This document shows, piece after piece, positions 9,309 to 18,749 of a stretch of DNA of 64,000 nucleotides. The notes beneath the pieces are model-generated. The model was not told the origin of the DNA, did not search any database, and was given only the letters and a program-made list of their open reading frames with translations. Position 1 is the stretch's first letter. Each line of letters starts with the position of its first letter. The position numbers and the translations under genes are program-made. The stretch covers positions 198,059 to 262,058 of the forward strand of contig MKVR01000014.1 in assembly GCA_001899235.1 (NCBI GenBank), written 5' to 3'. This DNA comes from Nitrosospira sp. 56-18 (GTDB lineage Bacteria; Pseudomonadota; Gammaproteobacteria; Burkholderiales; Nitrosomonadaceae).

Positions 9309-9917
9309 CTATCCGGTCTTTATCAGCCGGATACGGCGAAACCAGCCCCCCGCCAGTATGGGAACATCCTCTTCCAGACGCAATCCCTGGGCGCCATCCA
9401 GCACGTCCTCGAATATCACATCCAGCCGCGTAACGAGGTGCTGCGTAATCCTGTTCAGCATGCGCCGGAACCCGGCCGGCTCGCCCTGCCTGAGAAACTT
9501 GTCCAGCACCAGGATCTTTCCACCAGGTTTCAGCACTCGCGCGGATTCGCGCAAGCAGGCATGCGCATCGGGAACGATGGCGAGAATCAGGTGCAATACC
9601 ACGTAGTCAAAACTTTTGTCCGGAAACGGTAGAGACATGCTGTCGCCCCGGACTAGCTCCAGCTGAAGATTGCCGCCGCGGGATCTTGCGCGATCGAGCA
9701 TTGCGGCTGTGAGATCCAGACCCGCGTACTGGTGACAGGCCGGAAGATGGGGCAGATCCAGCCCGGTGCCGATGCCGCTGATGAGGATGCGCAGGCTGCC
9801 CTCTTGCGGAAGCTGGGCAAGGCTTGCGGCACGCAGGCCAGTGCCTGCGCCAGCCAGCACCGCGTCGTAAAGCGGCGCAATAAGCGTGTACGAGCGGCGC
9901 AAGGATATCAGGGACAT
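9309..9917 (-). CDS. Class I SAM-dependent methyltransferase
   Basis: 202 residues with the standard Rossmann methyltransferase order: motif I ILISGIGTGLDLP (about residues 44-56), the acidic ribose contact YAGLDLTAAMLDRA, the motif II region VRGDSMSLPFPDKSFDYVVLH and motif III VLKPGGKILVLDKF. The overall plan resembles UbiE-like or PmtA-like (phospholipid or quinone) methyltransferases. The N-terminal YTLIAPLYDAVLAG is also of that type, but the substrate cannot be assigned from sequence. lgt lies 16 bp upstream on the same strand, so the two are probably co-transcribed, which weakly favours a lipid substrate. Confidence 0.8.
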   Translation of the reverse strand: MSLISLRRSYTLIAPLYDAVLAGAGTGLRAASLAQLPQEGSLRILISGIGTGLDLPHLPACHQYAGLDLTAAMLDRARSRGGNLQLELVRGDSMSLPFPDKSFDYVVLHLILAIVPDAHACLRESARVLKPGGKILVLDKFLRQGEPAGFRRMLNRITQHLVTRLDVIFEDVLDGAQGLRLEEDVPILAGGWFRRIRLIKTG

Positions 9918-9933
9918 CAGGCCATCATCCGGA

Positions 9934-10815
9934 TCACGGCTGCCGTGATTTATGCCTGCCCGGCTTTTTCTCCGGCCCGGCGGGAGCCTGTTGCCGTTTC
10001 ACCCTATAATCCGCTCCCCCGGACGGGGGAAGAGATTGGCGGCGATAGGCCCACAAGAGCATTATTACGCCTGCTACCACCATCGGCAGCGAAAGCCACT
10101 GGCCCATGCTGATGCCAAGGGTCATGACGCCCATGAAGCCATCCTCCGGTTCGCGAAAAAGCTCGGCTAGCGAACGAAATACGCCGTAACCAATGAGAAA
10201 CACGGCCGAAACCGCCCCCACCGGCCGCGGCCTAGCCGAATAAATCCATAACACCAGGAAAAAGGCCACCCCTTCAAGGGCGAATTCATACAACTGGGAG
10301 GGATGTCTGGGGATATTGTCCACATCAGGGAAAATCATGCCCCAGGACACATCGGCGGGACGACCCCACAACTCGCCATTGATGAAATTGCCGATACGGC
10401 CTGCGCCCAGTCCCAATGGAACCAGCGGTGCGATAAAATCGGTCACCACCAGCCACGGCAATGTGTATTTTCGAGCCAGAAACGCCATGGCTGTTATCAC
10501 CCCCAAAAAACCGCCATGAAAAGACATGCCGCCCTGCCAGACCGCAAATATCTCCAGGGGATGCTGAAGATAGTATCCCAATTGATAAAACAGTATATGT
10601 CCCAGGCGTCCTCCCAGTATTACGCCCAGCACGCCGTAGAACAGCATGTCATCGAGCATGCTGTTTGTGAAAGCCCCGCCAGGATTGTTCTTGATGCGAA
10701 GACGCCCCAGCAGTATGAATAGCGCAAAACCCAGAAGATACATGAGTCCATACCACCGCACCGCGAGCGGCCCGAAGTTGATGGCAATGGGGTCGAACTG
10801 CGGATGAACGAGCAT
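9934..10815 (-). CDS. lgt: Prolipoprotein diacylglyceryl transferase
   Basis: Integral membrane enzyme that transfers diacylglycerol from phosphatidylglycerol to the lipobox Cys of prolipoproteins, the first step of lipoprotein maturation. It is 293 residues with seven or so hydrophobic segments. The family marks are [11 protein letters not shown], the [10 protein letters not shown] segment, the catalytic HGGFLG region and the Lgt signature [14 protein letters not shown] near the middle. The last 40 residues are a basic, proline-rich tail (PGRHKSRQP) longer than in E. coli. It is followed at 16 bp by the methyltransferase gene. Lipoproteins it could process in this window include those at 7569, 23759 and 33296. 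Confidence 0.96.
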   Translation of the reverse strand: MLVHPQFDPIAINFGPLAVRWYGLMYLLGFALFILLGRLRIKNNPGGAFTNSMLDDMLFYGVLGVILGGRLGHILFYQLGYYLQHPLEIFAVWQGGMSFHGGFLGVITAMAFLARKYTLPWLVVTDFIAPLVPLGLGAGRIGNFINGELWGRPADVSWGMIFPDVDNIPRHPSQLYEFALEGVAFFLVLWIYSARPRPVGAVSAVFLIGYGVFRSLAELFREPEDGFMGVMTLGISMGQWLSLPMVVAGVIMLLWAYRRQSLPPSGGADYRVKRQQAPAGPEKKPGRHKSRQP

Positions 10816-10854
10816 GGGCCTCGGTTATTTTGCTGTAAAATGGGGGATTATACG

Positions 10855-10877
10855 TTAAGGAAGCGCTGAGCAAGTCC
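10855..10877. repeat. Solo end resembling the terminal repeat of element A
   Basis: TTAAGGAAGCGCTGAGCAAG matches the element A end (GGGAAGCGCTGAATAAAT) at most positions, but there is no partner inverted copy nearby. It lies between the divergent genes lgt and ilvD, about 115 bp before ilvD. Probably a remnant or a site of imprecise excision. Confidence 0.4.
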
Positions 10878-10992
10878 GCCTCCTTTTGGTAAAGTAGTTC
10901 GAACCGTCGCTTGCCGTTCACTGCAGCTGACGCATCCCGTCTGTTCAATTCATTCATTTATTCGTTTACTCATTTACTGAAGGGGAGCATTC

Positions 10993-12693
10993 ATGCCAGA
11001 TAACCAGCGCAGCCGAGCCATTACCCAGGGTGCGCAACGCACACCCAACCGGGCCATGCTGCGTGCCGTGGGTTTCAGGGATGGGGATTTTGACAAGCCG
11101 ATCATCGGGGTGGCCAACGGTTTTTCGACTATCACGCCTTGCAACAAGGGGTTGAATGAGCTGGCGATGGACGCCGAGCACGCCCTGCGGGGGGCCGGCG
11201 CCATGCCCCAGATGTTCGGAACTATTACCGTTTCCGATGGTATCTCCATGGGAACGGAAGGCATGAAATACTCGCTCGTGTCCCGGGAAGTGATCGCGGA
11301 TTCGATCGAGACCGCGGTCCAGGCCGAAAGCATGGACGGGGTCATCGCGATCGGCGGGTGCGATAAAAACATGCCCGGCGCCATGATCGCCATGGCGCGC
11401 ATGAATGTCCCGGCTATTTTCGTCTATGGCGGGACGATCAAGCCCGGGCACTACAACGGACGGGATCTCACCGTGGTCAGCGCTTTCGAAGCGGTGGGAC
11501 AATTCACCTCGCATAAAATAGACGAAAAGGAATTACTGGAGGTGGAGCGCCACGCATGTCCCGGCGCGGGTTCCTGTGGGGGCATGTTTACGGCCAATAC
11601 CATGTCATCCGCTTTCGAAGCGATGGGAATGAGCCTGCCTTATTCCTCAACCATGGCGGCAGAGGATCAGGAAAAGCGGTCCAGCGCGGCACGCTCGGCT
11701 GAAATCTTGGTCGACGCGGTAAGGAAGCAGATCCGTCCCCGCGATATCATCACGCGCAAATCGATAGAAAACGCAATCGCGGTCATCATGGCGGTAGGGG
11801 GATCCACCAATGCGGTACTGCATTTTCTCGCCATTGCCCATGCGGCGGATGTCGAGCTCGATATCGACGATTTTGAACGCATGCGGGCGCGGGTCCCGGT
11901 GCTTTGCGATCTCAAGCCGTCTGGCCGGTATGTAGCAACCGACCTGCATAAAGCGGGAGGGATTCCGCAAGTGATGAAGATGCTGCTCGACCATGGCTTG
12001 CTGCACGCAGATTGCATGACGATCACTGGCGAGACGATCGCTGAAGTACTGAAGGATATCCCATCTGCGCCCCGTCCTGGTCAGGACGTCATTCGACCCT
12101 GGGAGAATCCCATATATCCTCAGGGGCATCTCGCGATACTCAAAGGAAACCTTGCAACCGAAGGCTGCGTGGCAAAGATTACCGGCATCAAGACGTCCAA
12201 GATCACGGGACCGGCACGAGTGTTTGAATCGGAAGAAACCTGTATGACGGCGATACTCGCGCGGCAAATCCAGGGGGGCGATATCGTGGTTATCCGCTAC
12301 GAAGGGCCTAAAGGTGGTCCGGGAATGCGGGAAATGCTTTCGCCCACGTCCGCCCTTATCGGAGAAGGGCTGGGTGATTCGGTCGGGCTTATCACGGACG
12401 GGCGATTTTCGGGCGGAACTTATGGAATGGTGGTGGGCCACGTCGCGCCCGAAGCGTATGTCGGAGGAACGATCGCACTGGTGCATGAAGGCGATTCCAT
12501 CACCATAGACGCAGAACAAAGGTTGCTGCGCCTGAACGTTTCCGAGGAGGAACTCGCCAAACGCCGGGCAGGATGGACCCCCCCCAAGGCGCGGTATACG
12601 CGCGGCGTGCTCGCCAAATACGCCCGGCTGGTTTCCAGCGCCAGCCTCGGCGCCATAACCGATCAATCGCAGCATTCGCATACCGAATCCTGA
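10993..12693 (+). CDS. ilvD: Dihydroxy-acid dehydratase
   Basis: Dehydrates 2,3-dihydroxy-3-methylbutanoate and its homologue in valine, isoleucine and leucine synthesis, using an iron-sulfur cluster. The 566 residues are typical of the shorter IlvD type. Candidate cluster-ligand cysteines are present in TPCNKG (about residue 50), GGCDKNMPG (about 119) and [16 protein letters not shown] (about 190). The dehydratase signature [15 protein letters not shown] is near the C-terminus. The ATG at 10993 follows AAGGGGAGCATTC, a good ribosome binding site. The next gene begins 3 bp after the stop, so the two are translated together. Confidence 0.97.
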   Translation: MPDNQRSRAITQGAQRTPNRAMLRAVGFRDGDFDKPIIGVANGFSTITPCNKGLNELAMDAEHALRGAGAMPQMFGTITVSDGISMGTEGMKYSLVSREVIADSIETAVQAESMDGVIAIGGCDKNMPGAMIAMARMNVPAIFVYGGTIKPGHYNGRDLTVVSAFEAVGQFTSHKIDEKELLEVERHACPGAGSCGGMFTANTMSSAFEAMGMSLPYSSTMAAEDQEKRSSAARSAEILVDAVRKQIRPRDIITRKSIENAIAVIMAVGGSTNAVLHFLAIAHAADVELDIDDFERMRARVPVLCDLKPSGRYVATDLHKAGGIPQVMKMLLDHGLLHADCMTITGETIAEVLKDIPSAPRPGQDVIRPWENPIYPQGHLAILKGNLATEGCVAKITGIKTSKITGPARVFESEETCMTAILARQIQGGDIVVIRYEGPKGGPGMREMLSPTSALIGEGLGDSVGLITDGRFSGGTYGMVVGHVAPEAYVGGTIALVHEGDSITIDAEQRLLRLNVSEEELAKRRAGWTPPKARYTRGVLAKYARLVSSASLGAITDQSQHSHTES

Positions 12694-12696
12694 AGA

Positions 12697-14802
12697 ATGC
12701 CCAACCACCTCGCGAGCGAAACCAGCCCCTATCTGCTTCAGCATCGCGATAATCCTGTGGACTGGTATCCGTGGGGCGAGGAAGCGCTCGCGCTGGCGCG
12801 AGCACAGGATAAGCCTATCCTGCTTTCAGTCGGTTATTCAGCCTGCCACTGGTGCCATGTCATGGCGCACGAATCCTTTGAAGATGTAGGGGTGGCCGCA
12901 TTGATGAACCAGTTGTTCATCAATATCAAGGTAGATCGCGAAGAACGCCCGGACATAGACCAGATTTACCAAACCGCGCTCTACATGCTGACCCAGCGCA
13001 ATGGCGGATGGCCGCTGACCTTGTTCCTGACCCCTGAACAAAAGCCATTCTTTGGCGGCACCTATTACCCGAAGACGCCGCGCCACGGCCTCCCGGGTTT
13101 TCCCGACCTGTTGCCCCGGGTGGCGGAAGCGTACCATGCTCGCGGCGAGGAAATTGAACGGCAGAGCGCCTCACTGCTGGAGGCCTTCAAGCGGACGCTT
13201 CCATCGAGAAATTCCACTGCCGGGGATGCGTCGGGACACCACCTGATGGAGCAAGCGCTGGCAGAGCTGCAGAATCGTTTCGATACGGTGAATGGCGGTT
13301 TTGGCGAAGCGCCAAAATTTCTTCACCCCGCGGAACTGGAATTCTGCCTGCGCCGTTATTCGGCCGACAATAGTGAGGAAGCGCTGAGAATGGCAGAGCT
13401 TACGCTGCAAAAAATGGCCGGGGGCGGAATCCATGATCAACTTGGCGGCGGTTTCTGCCGCTACAGCACAGACCCGCACTGGAGCATTCCGCATTTTGAA
13501 AAAATGCTCTATGACAACGGACCCCTGCTGTGCCTCTATGCCGACGCCTGGCTGGCGACGAGAAATCCACGATTTGCGCACATAGTGGAAGAAATCGCGG
13601 GCTGGGTGATGCGCGAGATGCAGGCGGATGGAACCACAACCGGAGAAGATCACGAGACGAAGGGTGGAGGATATTATTCTTCTCTTGATGCCGATTCCGA
13701 AAACGTGGAGGGAAAATTCTACGTATGGAATCGTGACGAGATAGCGAAAATTTTGACGAGTGAGGAATATGCGGTAACCGCACCCTATTATGGCCTGACG
13801 CAAGATCCAAATTTCGAGGGAAAGTACTGGAATCTCGAAGTTGCCGCATCGCTGGCGGATGTAGCAGCGGCATGCGGCATCGAGCGGGAAGAAGCGGAGC
13901 AGAGACTTGCATCCGCCCGCGCGAAGATGCTGAGCGAGCGCGAGCGGCGCGTACGGCCGGGCCGTGATGAAAAAATCCTTACGAGCTGGAATGGATTGAT
14001 GATCAGGGGGATGGCGCGCGCGGGGCGTATTTTCGGTCGGGCGGAATGGGTACGATCGGCCGCGCAGGCAGCGGATTTCATCCGTCGCGCGCTGTGGAAA
14101 AAGGGCCGGCTCCTGGCGACCTGCAAGGACGGCAAGGCGCACCTCAACGCATATCTCGACGATTATGCATTCATGCTGGATGCCCTCATGGAACTGATGC
14201 AGGCCGACTTCCGGCAGCCGGATCTTGAATTCGCGGTTGCACTCGCCGATATATTGCTGGAGCAATTTGAAGACAAGCAGGACGGAGGCTTTTTCTTCAC
14301 CAGTCACGATCATGAAAAACTGATTCACCGGCCCAAGCCCCATTATGACACCGCCATGCCATCGGGTAACGGGGTAGCGGCCTGCTCACTGCAGCGGCTA
14401 GGGCATCTGCTGGGCCAATTCAAATATCTGCAGTCCGCGGAACGCGCTCTGGATCTGTTTCGGCCGGCAATGTCCCGCCAGGCCAGTTCCTGCTGCAGTT
14501 TGCTGGCAGCGCTCGAGCAATCTCTCGCGCCGCCACAAATTGTCATACTCCGCGGTCCAGCGCATTCGCTGGCGGAATGGAAAAAAGCGTTGCGGCTGCG
14601 TCGGGAAGGCGGTCTCGTATTTTTCCTGCCGGCGGAGCTTGCTGACCTCCCGCCGAGTCTGAGTAAACCGTTGGCAGCGAATGATGCTGTCAACGCCTGG
14701 GTTTGCCAGGGCGTTAACTGCTTGCCGGCGATCACTGACATGCAGGAATTGCTGCGCGTCTGCAAAATTCAAGGTAAGATAGAATCCCCTTTCTATAATT
14801 AA
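12697..14802 (+). CDS. Thioredoxin-domain protein of the YyaL / DUF255 family
   Basis: 701 residues in two parts. An N-terminal thioredoxin-like domain (DUF255) carries the hallmark [16 protein letters not shown] (about residues 48-63). The large remainder contains the alpha/alpha-barrel repeats of the six-hairpin glycosidase fold, with [31 protein letters not shown] and [13 protein letters not shown] as conserved blocks. Related proteins occur from bacteria to mammals (spermatogenesis-associated protein 20), but no reaction is established. It starts 3 bp after ilvD, so is probably translationally coupled to it, and ends 17 bp before the cytochrome c-552 start. Confidence 0.9.
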   Translation: MPNHLASETSPYLLQHRDNPVDWYPWGEEALALARAQDKPILLSVGYSACHWCHVMAHESFEDVGVAALMNQLFINIKVDREERPDIDQIYQTALYMLTQRNGGWPLTLFLTPEQKPFFGGTYYPKTPRHGLPGFPDLLPRVAEAYHARGEEIERQSASLLEAFKRTLPSRNSTAGDASGHHLMEQALAELQNRFDTVNGGFGEAPKFLHPAELEFCLRRYSADNSEEALRMAELTLQKMAGGGIHDQLGGGFCRYSTDPHWSIPHFEKMLYDNGPLLCLYADAWLATRNPRFAHIVEEIAGWVMREMQADGTTTGEDHETKGGGYYSSLDADSENVEGKFYVWNRDEIAKILTSEEYAVTAPYYGLTQDPNFEGKYWNLEVAASLADVAAACGIEREEAEQRLASARAKMLSERERRVRPGRDEKILTSWNGLMIRGMARAGRIFGRAEWVRSAAQAADFIRRALWKKGRLLATCKDGKAHLNAYLDDYAFMLDALMELMQADFRQPDLEFAVALADILLEQFEDKQDGGFFFTSHDHEKLIHRPKPHYDTAMPSGNGVAACSLQRLGHLLGQFKYLQSAERALDLFRPAMSRQASSCCSLLAALEQSLAPPQIVILRGPAHSLAEWKKALRLRREGGLVFFLPAELADLPPSLSKPLAANDAVNAWVCQGVNCLPAITDMQELLRVCKIQGKIESPFYN

Positions 14803-14819
14803 CGGATAAAGGAGCAAGA
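14768..14819 (+). promoter_or_regulatory. Possible promoter and ribosome binding site of the cytochrome c-552 gene
   Basis: A perfect TATAAT lies at 14794-14799, inside the end of the YyaL-type gene, and AAGGAG at 14809-14814 is five bases before the ATG. No convincing -35 hexamer is present at the normal spacing. The abundant cytochrome may thus have its own start of transcription, but this is only suggestive. Confidence 0.35.
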
Positions 14820-15131
14820 ATGAAAGCTGTCTGGATGGGAATGGTTGCAGCATCAGCCCTGTTAATGGTAGGTACCGCGCAAGCGAGCGCGGATTTGGCG
14901 AAAGCCAAAGGTTGCACGAATTGTCACACGGTTGACAAAAAATTGGTCGGACCTGCGCTGAAAGACGTCGCAGCCAAGTACAAGGATGACGCGGGCGCCC
15001 AAGCTCGTCTGGAAGACAAGGTGAAGAAAGGAAGCCAAGGCGTTTGGGGCCCGGTTCCGATGCCGCCGAATACCAACGTGAATGACGCGGAGGCAAAAAC
15101 CCTGGTGCAGTGGGTTCTGTCTCTTAAATAA
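14820..15131 (+). CDS. Cytochrome c-552 (mono-haem class I)
   Basis: Small periplasmic electron carrier. A signal peptide covers residues 1-23 (cleavage near AQAS-A). The haem site CTNCH is at Cys32, Cys35 and His36, and the axial Met81 lies in VPMPPN. The mature protein is about 80 residues and ends in LVQWVLSLK. As recalled, it follows the N. europaea cytochrome c-552 closely (KKNNCIACH, VVGPALKDIAAKY, GVWGQIPMPPN), the carrier thought to shuttle electrons from the ammonia-oxidation cytochromes to the terminal oxidase. The strong ribosome binding site and dedicated terminator fit high expression. The gene symbol is left open because naming varies. Confidence 0.92.
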   Translation: MKAVWMGMVAASALLMVGTAQASADLAKAKGCTNCHTVDKKLVGPALKDVAAKYKDDAGAQARLEDKVKKGSQGVWGPVPMPPNTNVNDAEAKTLVQWVLSLK

Positions 15132-15152
15132 AGCAATCTGACCTTCAAAAGA

Positions 15153-15182
15153 GCCGACGCATCGACGCGTCGGCTTTTTTAT
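15153..15182 (+). terminator. Rho-independent terminator after cytochrome c-552
   Basis: The 8 bp stem GCCGACGC / GCGTCGGC (15153-15160 and 15167-15174) with a six-base loop is followed directly by eight T residues. It ends 21 bp after the cytochrome stop codon begins to be followed by non-coding DNA and separates it from the DUF218 gene. Confidence 0.9.
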
Positions 15183-15292
15183 TTGCCATCGTAAAAACCA
15201 GCGAATAATATGATGTAATCGAATACCGATGGCAATGACCATGCCGCTCTGATTAGTGCCCCCCTGCGGCAGATCCACCTATAGACCAGCTC

Positions 15293-16078
15293 GTGAGAAA
15301 CCTGCTCAGCGCGCTTCTGCTTCCCCCATCGAATCTGATTCTGCTGGGCATGGCGGGAATCGCGCTTCTCAAACACCGCCCCGGACTCGGCAAGGCACTG
15401 GTGACCTTGGCATTGGCCCTGCTTTATCTGCTGTCCACTCCCATTGTTGCCGAAGGTCTGCTTCACAGCCTGGAAACACTACCCCAGCGCCATCCTTTCG
15501 ATACCAGTGTACAGACTATTGTAGTGCTGGGCGCCGATACCTATTTCAGCCCGCCGGAATACGATGCGCACACCGTGGGGCGCTTGAGCCTGGAGCGTGT
15601 TCGCTATGCGGCGCGGCTCTACCGGCGCACGGGCAAGCCAATACTGACAACAGGCGGTACGGAGCAGGGCAATGGCTTTTCGGAAGCCGTACAGATGAAA
15701 ACGGTATTGGAAGAAGAATTTCGGGTGCCGGTGAGTTGGGTGGAAAAAACTTCAAGAAACACACGGGAAAACGCATACAAGAGCTTTGCGATATTGAAAA
15801 AAGATGGCATTGATCACATCGCGCTCGTTACCCACGCCTGGCATATGCCAAGAGCAATACGCGAATTCGAGCAGGCCGGATTCAATGTCACCCCAGCCCC
15901 TACTGCGTTTACCACCCGATACAGGACAGGGCTGATGTCATTTATCCCCATGGCAAACGCGCTGCAAAAAAGCTGGCTGTATTTCCATGAGATCTTTGGA
16001 ATACTGTGGTATCGCCTGATTCCTGTTAGCCGGGATCTCAGGCGTCTTCACGAACGTTCTGATCATACTGCTAACTGA
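15293..16078 (+). CDS. YdcF/ElyC-type membrane protein with DUF218 domain
   Basis: 261 residues. Two N-terminal membrane helices (about 5-27 and 32-52) precede a DUF218 domain on the periplasmic side. Domain marks are TIVVLGADT, RLSLERVRYAARLYRRTGKPILTTGG split over its first half, SRNTRENAY and VTHAWHMPRAI. The two-helix plus DUF218 arrangement is that of E. coli ElyC/YdcF, and ElyC is implicated in cell-envelope integrity and lipid-carrier metabolism; the reaction here is not known. Translation starts at GTG (15293), the start that retains the basic residue before helix one. The gene stands alone after the cytochrome terminator. Confidence 0.85.
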   Translation: MRNLLSALLLPPSNLILLGMAGIALLKHRPGLGKALVTLALALLYLLSTPIVAEGLLHSLETLPQRHPFDTSVQTIVVLGADTYFSPPEYDAHTVGRLSLERVRYAARLYRRTGKPILTTGGTEQGNGFSEAVQMKTVLEEEFRVPVSWVEKTSRNTRENAYKSFAILKKDGIDHIALVTHAWHMPRAIREFEQAGFNVTPAPTAFTTRYRTGLMSFIPMANALQKSWLYFHEIFGILWYRLIPVSRDLRRLHERSDHTAN

Positions 16079-16159
16079 TCTTCTGAATTAGTATTGGCGG
16101 AAATTCTGCTTTTTTCCGAAAGGGATTAAAATAGCTTACAAAAAGGTTCAGGAATTGAC

Positions 16160-16618
16160 ATGAAAGCACGTATCAGATGGCGGAACGGAATGAGTTTCCT
16201 CGCCGAATCCGGCAGTGGGCATGAAGTCCTGATGGACGGACCGCCGGAAGCGGGCGGCCAGAATCTCGGTCCCCGGCCCATGGAAATGCTCCTGATGGGG
16301 ACCGGGGGCTGCACTGCGGTGGACGTGCTATTGATCCTGAAAAAAAGCCGGCAGGAGATCTCCGATTGCGTGGTGGAAATCGAAGCGGAACGGGCTGCCA
16401 AAGATCCCAAGGTGTTTACACGCATCCACTTCCACTTTATCCTGAGCGGAAAAAGGATGAAGCCGGAACAGATCGAGCGCGCAATAAACCTGTCCGCCAA
16501 AAAATACTGCTCGGCTTCGATCATGCTGAGCAAGACCGCGGAATTGACACACGACTTCGAAATCATCGAGACCGAAAATTCCGGCGGCGGCATTCAGGAT
16601 ATCGATCAGACCCAATAA
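16160..16618 (+). CDS. OsmC family peroxidase-like protein
   Basis: 152 residues of the OsmC/Ohr fold. The two redox cysteines of the family are present: Cys51 in [11 protein letters not shown] and Cys117 in KKYCSASIM, with the intervening domain helix [12 protein letters not shown]. It lacks the residues that would separate Ohr from OsmC with certainty, and it is closest in pattern to the YhfA-like subgroup of OsmC proteins. A role in reducing organic peroxides is inferred. Its stop overlaps that of coq7 (tail to tail, 13 bp). Confidence 0.88.
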   Translation: MKARIRWRNGMSFLAESGSGHEVLMDGPPEAGGQNLGPRPMEMLLMGTGGCTAVDVLLILKKSRQEISDCVVEIEAERAAKDPKVFTRIHFHFILSGKRMKPEQIERAINLSAKKYCSASIMLSKTAELTHDFEIIETENSGGGIQDIDQTQ

Positions 16619-17232
16619 GCGGTTTTGGTCATGACTTTCGAACCCAGTTTCATCGCCTGTTTCACAGGCCCCGGCAACTCCACGCCGCCATGCGATATCG
16701 CCGACGTGGCGTGCCCGGCCTCATCGATCTGCATCTGGGAAACGATGGCGCGGCTTTTCCGGTCATGAGGCGGCAGGCGCTTCAAATGACCTGCCAGATG
16801 GACTTCGACCTGGCGTTCCGTTTCGGCGAGAAATCCGAGATTCCATTTGTCGCCCAGCATGCCGGCAAATGCGCCAATGGCGAACGAACCCGTGTACCAC
16901 AAGGGGTTCAGTAAGCTCTTGCGTCCGTTCAGCTCGGCGATGCGCCTTTCGGTCCATGCAAGATGCTCTGTTTCCTCGCGCGCTGCCTGGGTGAGAGTAT
17001 CCTGAACTTCTGTCTCGCGCGCGGTCAGTGCTTGCCCCTGATATAGCGCTTGCGCGCAAATCTCGCCCACGTGATTGACTCGCATCAGAGCGCTTGCCTC
17101 GCGTTTCTCCCAATCGTTCAACTCGGCTTCCGGTAATTCGGTACCCGGAACCGGCCTCAATGTCTGTGCCGGTGTCAACAATGTTCGCAACGCACGATCG
17201 AAACCGATGATGAATTTATCCAGATTTGGCAT
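16606..17232 (-). CDS. coq7: 2-polyprenyl-3-methyl-6-methoxy-1,4-benzoquinone monooxygenase
   Basis: Di-iron hydroxylase of ubiquinone synthesis, peripheral on the inner membrane. The 208 residues carry the carboxylate-bridged di-iron ligands in the repeated Glu and ExxH pattern: [37 protein letters not shown] and QIDEAGHA. The start at 17232 has GGAG six bases upstream. A longer in-frame start at 17331 would add 33 residues encoded by repeat B (17251-17370) and is rejected. The gene follows glcF on the same strand, with the intergenic space almost wholly occupied by that repeat. Confidence 0.93.
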   Translation of the reverse strand: MPNLDKFIIGFDRALRTLLTPAQTLRPVPGTELPEAELNDWEKREASALMRVNHVGEICAQALYQGQALTARETEVQDTLTQAAREETEHLAWTERRIAELNGRKSLLNPLWYTGSFAIGAFAGMLGDKWNLGFLAETERQVEVHLAGHLKRLPPHDRKSRAIVSQMQIDEAGHATSAISHGGVELPGPVKQAMKLGSKVMTKTAYWV

Positions 17233-17250
17233 GGCGAGCTCCGTAATGTG

Positions 17251-17370
17251 ATCCCAAATCCGGCGATTGACCACTCGTTTCCAGTTTGGAGCTATGATCC
17301 ACAAAAACTTTCCGCGGTACTCGACGTTCACCTAATATGGTGAGTTCGCTACAACTGCCGGATTCAGGAT
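17251..17370. repeat. Repeat B, copy B2 (120 bp, both ends present)
   Basis: Left end ATCCCAAATCCGGCGATTGA and right end CAACTGCCGGATTCAGGAT are imperfect inverted repeats. The core carries TATGATCCACAAAAACTTTC and TACTCGACGTTCACC, shared with copies at 7375, 52728 and 59173. It fills the space between glcF (stop ends at 17373) and coq7 (start at 17232). Confidence 0.8.
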
Positions 17371-17372
17371 AA

Positions 17373-18749
17373 TCAGATTATACTCATCTGGCGCGCTAAT
17401 AATGTAACCGGGTGCAACACTTCAACCTCGGAACCTGGCTCCTGAGCCCCCCGGCACAATCCAGCCGCGATATGCATGGCGCAGCCGATATTGGACGTAG
17501 CAAGATACCGTGCGCCGCTTGCCTCCACCGCAGCCAGCTTATCGTGGAGCAATGCCTGCGCCATTTCGGGCTGGTCGAGAAAGTAGGTCCCGGCAGCGCC
17601 GCAGCATTGATCATTTCCGCCAAGCGGCAAGATCCGGGCTTCCGGAATGCGCGTCAGCAACGCATAGGCATGGCGGGAAGCCCGAAGCACATTGCGCAGG
17701 CTGCATGGCTCATGCACAGCGATGGCATGCGGCAATGGGGCAAGCCTGACACCGTCCCATCCTTTTGCAGTCACCAAAAATTCGCTGATATCGAACACCT
17801 TTTCAACGAAACGGTCGTGCTGGCATTTGGATGCATCCATGGGAGATTCTGCGCTTCCCGATCGAGCGGGACCTGATGAGGCCGACGAGAACATGGCAGC
17901 ATATTCCGACAGTTGTGCGCCACAGCCCGATGCTGTGCTGATAATCGCACTGGGTCCCGGTTCATCGAAGGCTTCCATGTTCTGACGCGCCAGCTGCTCC
18001 GCCGTCCGCTTGTCGCCGCCGTGCTGATGCAGTGCGCCGCAACAGGTCTGCGTCGGGGGCACGCGGACGGTGTAGCCCAATCGATTGAGCACGAATATTG
18101 CGGCGTTGATCGTCTCAACGTCGGTCAGCCGGGCGACACAACCGAGGAATAAACCTACTTCCCCTCGGTACTTGCCTATCGAGGGATAAACGGGTCGCCA
18201 GGATCTGGCTCCGCCCTCTGGCCTCCCCACATGCGGCAACTGCGCCTCCAGCAGCGCAAACCGTGTCTCTCCCAGCGAGCTGGATTTGCGCAATACGTGC
18301 TGCAACCCGCTTTGCTGGTAAAAGCGTAGGAGCGGCCGCAATAAATCCATTCGTGAAGGCCGGGCAATCAATTCTTTCTCCACCCACCGCCTTAATCCTG
18401 ATTTTTTCCTCTCCGGCTGCTCCTTGCCGGGATCGAGGGGTACGGATTTCATCATTGCGCGGCTTCCATCCATCAATTGTCCAAAGCCTACATGGTTCGG
18501 ACAGACCGCTTCGCATGCGCGACATGTAAGACAGCGGTCCATATGCAACGCGAAGCGGGCATTCATTGGAATTCGGCCCTCGACAGCGCCGCTTATCAAT
18601 GCAATGCGGCCGCGTGGCGAATCGGCCTCGGATTGCGTCAACTTGTAGGTGGGGCAATGTGGAAGACAAAGGCCGCATGAAACACAGCGGTTGGCTTCTG
18701 CAAGCAGGGAATCGGCGGAAAAATCCGGCAGTGGATCAGAAGGCGTCAT
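17373..18749 (-). CDS. glcF: Glycolate oxidase iron-sulfur subunit
   Basis: Iron-sulfur subunit of membrane-associated glycolate dehydrogenase, which oxidises glycolate to glyoxylate. About 458 residues from the ATG at 18749. Two 4Fe-4S motifs CVSCGLCLPHCP (about 22-33) and CLTCRACEAVCP (about 73-84) are followed by two CCG-type domains with CCGALHQHGG and QCCGAAGTY. An earlier in-frame start at 18809 adds 20 unconserved residues. The flavin subunits GlcD and GlcE are not adjacent and must be elsewhere. In an autotroph this enzyme belongs to 2-phosphoglycolate salvage, and the aminotransferase at 34457 is the next step. The region 18750-19046 shows no gene. Confidence 0.92.
   Translation of the reverse strand: MTPSDPLPDFSADSLLAEANRCVSCGLCLPHCPTYKLTQSEADSPRGRIALISGAVEGRIPMNARFALHMDRCLTCRACEAVCPNHVGFGQLMDGSRAMMKSVPLDPGKEQPERKKSGLRRWVEKELIARPSRMDLLRPLLRFYQQSGLQHVLRKSSSLGETRFALLEAQLPHVGRPEGGARSWRPVYPSIGKYRGEVGLFLGCVARLTDVETINAAIFVLNRLGYTVRVPPTQTCCGALHQHGGDKRTAEQLARQNMEAFDEPGPSAIISTASGCGAQLSEYAAMFSSASSGPARSGSAESPMDASKCQHDRFVEKVFDISEFLVTAKGWDGVRLAPLPHAIAVHEPCSLRNVLRASRHAYALLTRIPEARILPLGGNDQCCGAAGTYFLDQPEMAQALLHDKLAAVEASGARYLATSNIGCAMHIAAGLCRGAQEPGSEVEVLHPVTLLARQMSII

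Noticed and set aside
11647-12744. 365-codon open frame on the minus strand
   Set aside because: Shadow of ilvD; no domain, and ilvD is intact on the other strand.
13171-14343. 390-codon open frame on the minus strand
   Set aside because: It lies wholly opposite the YyaL-type gene, which has the CHWCH motif and other conserved blocks; the antisense frame has no features of a protein family.
17233-17331. N-terminal extension of Coq7 by 33 residues
   Set aside because: The extension is encoded largely by repeat B; the family start and a GGAG ribosome binding site point to 17232.
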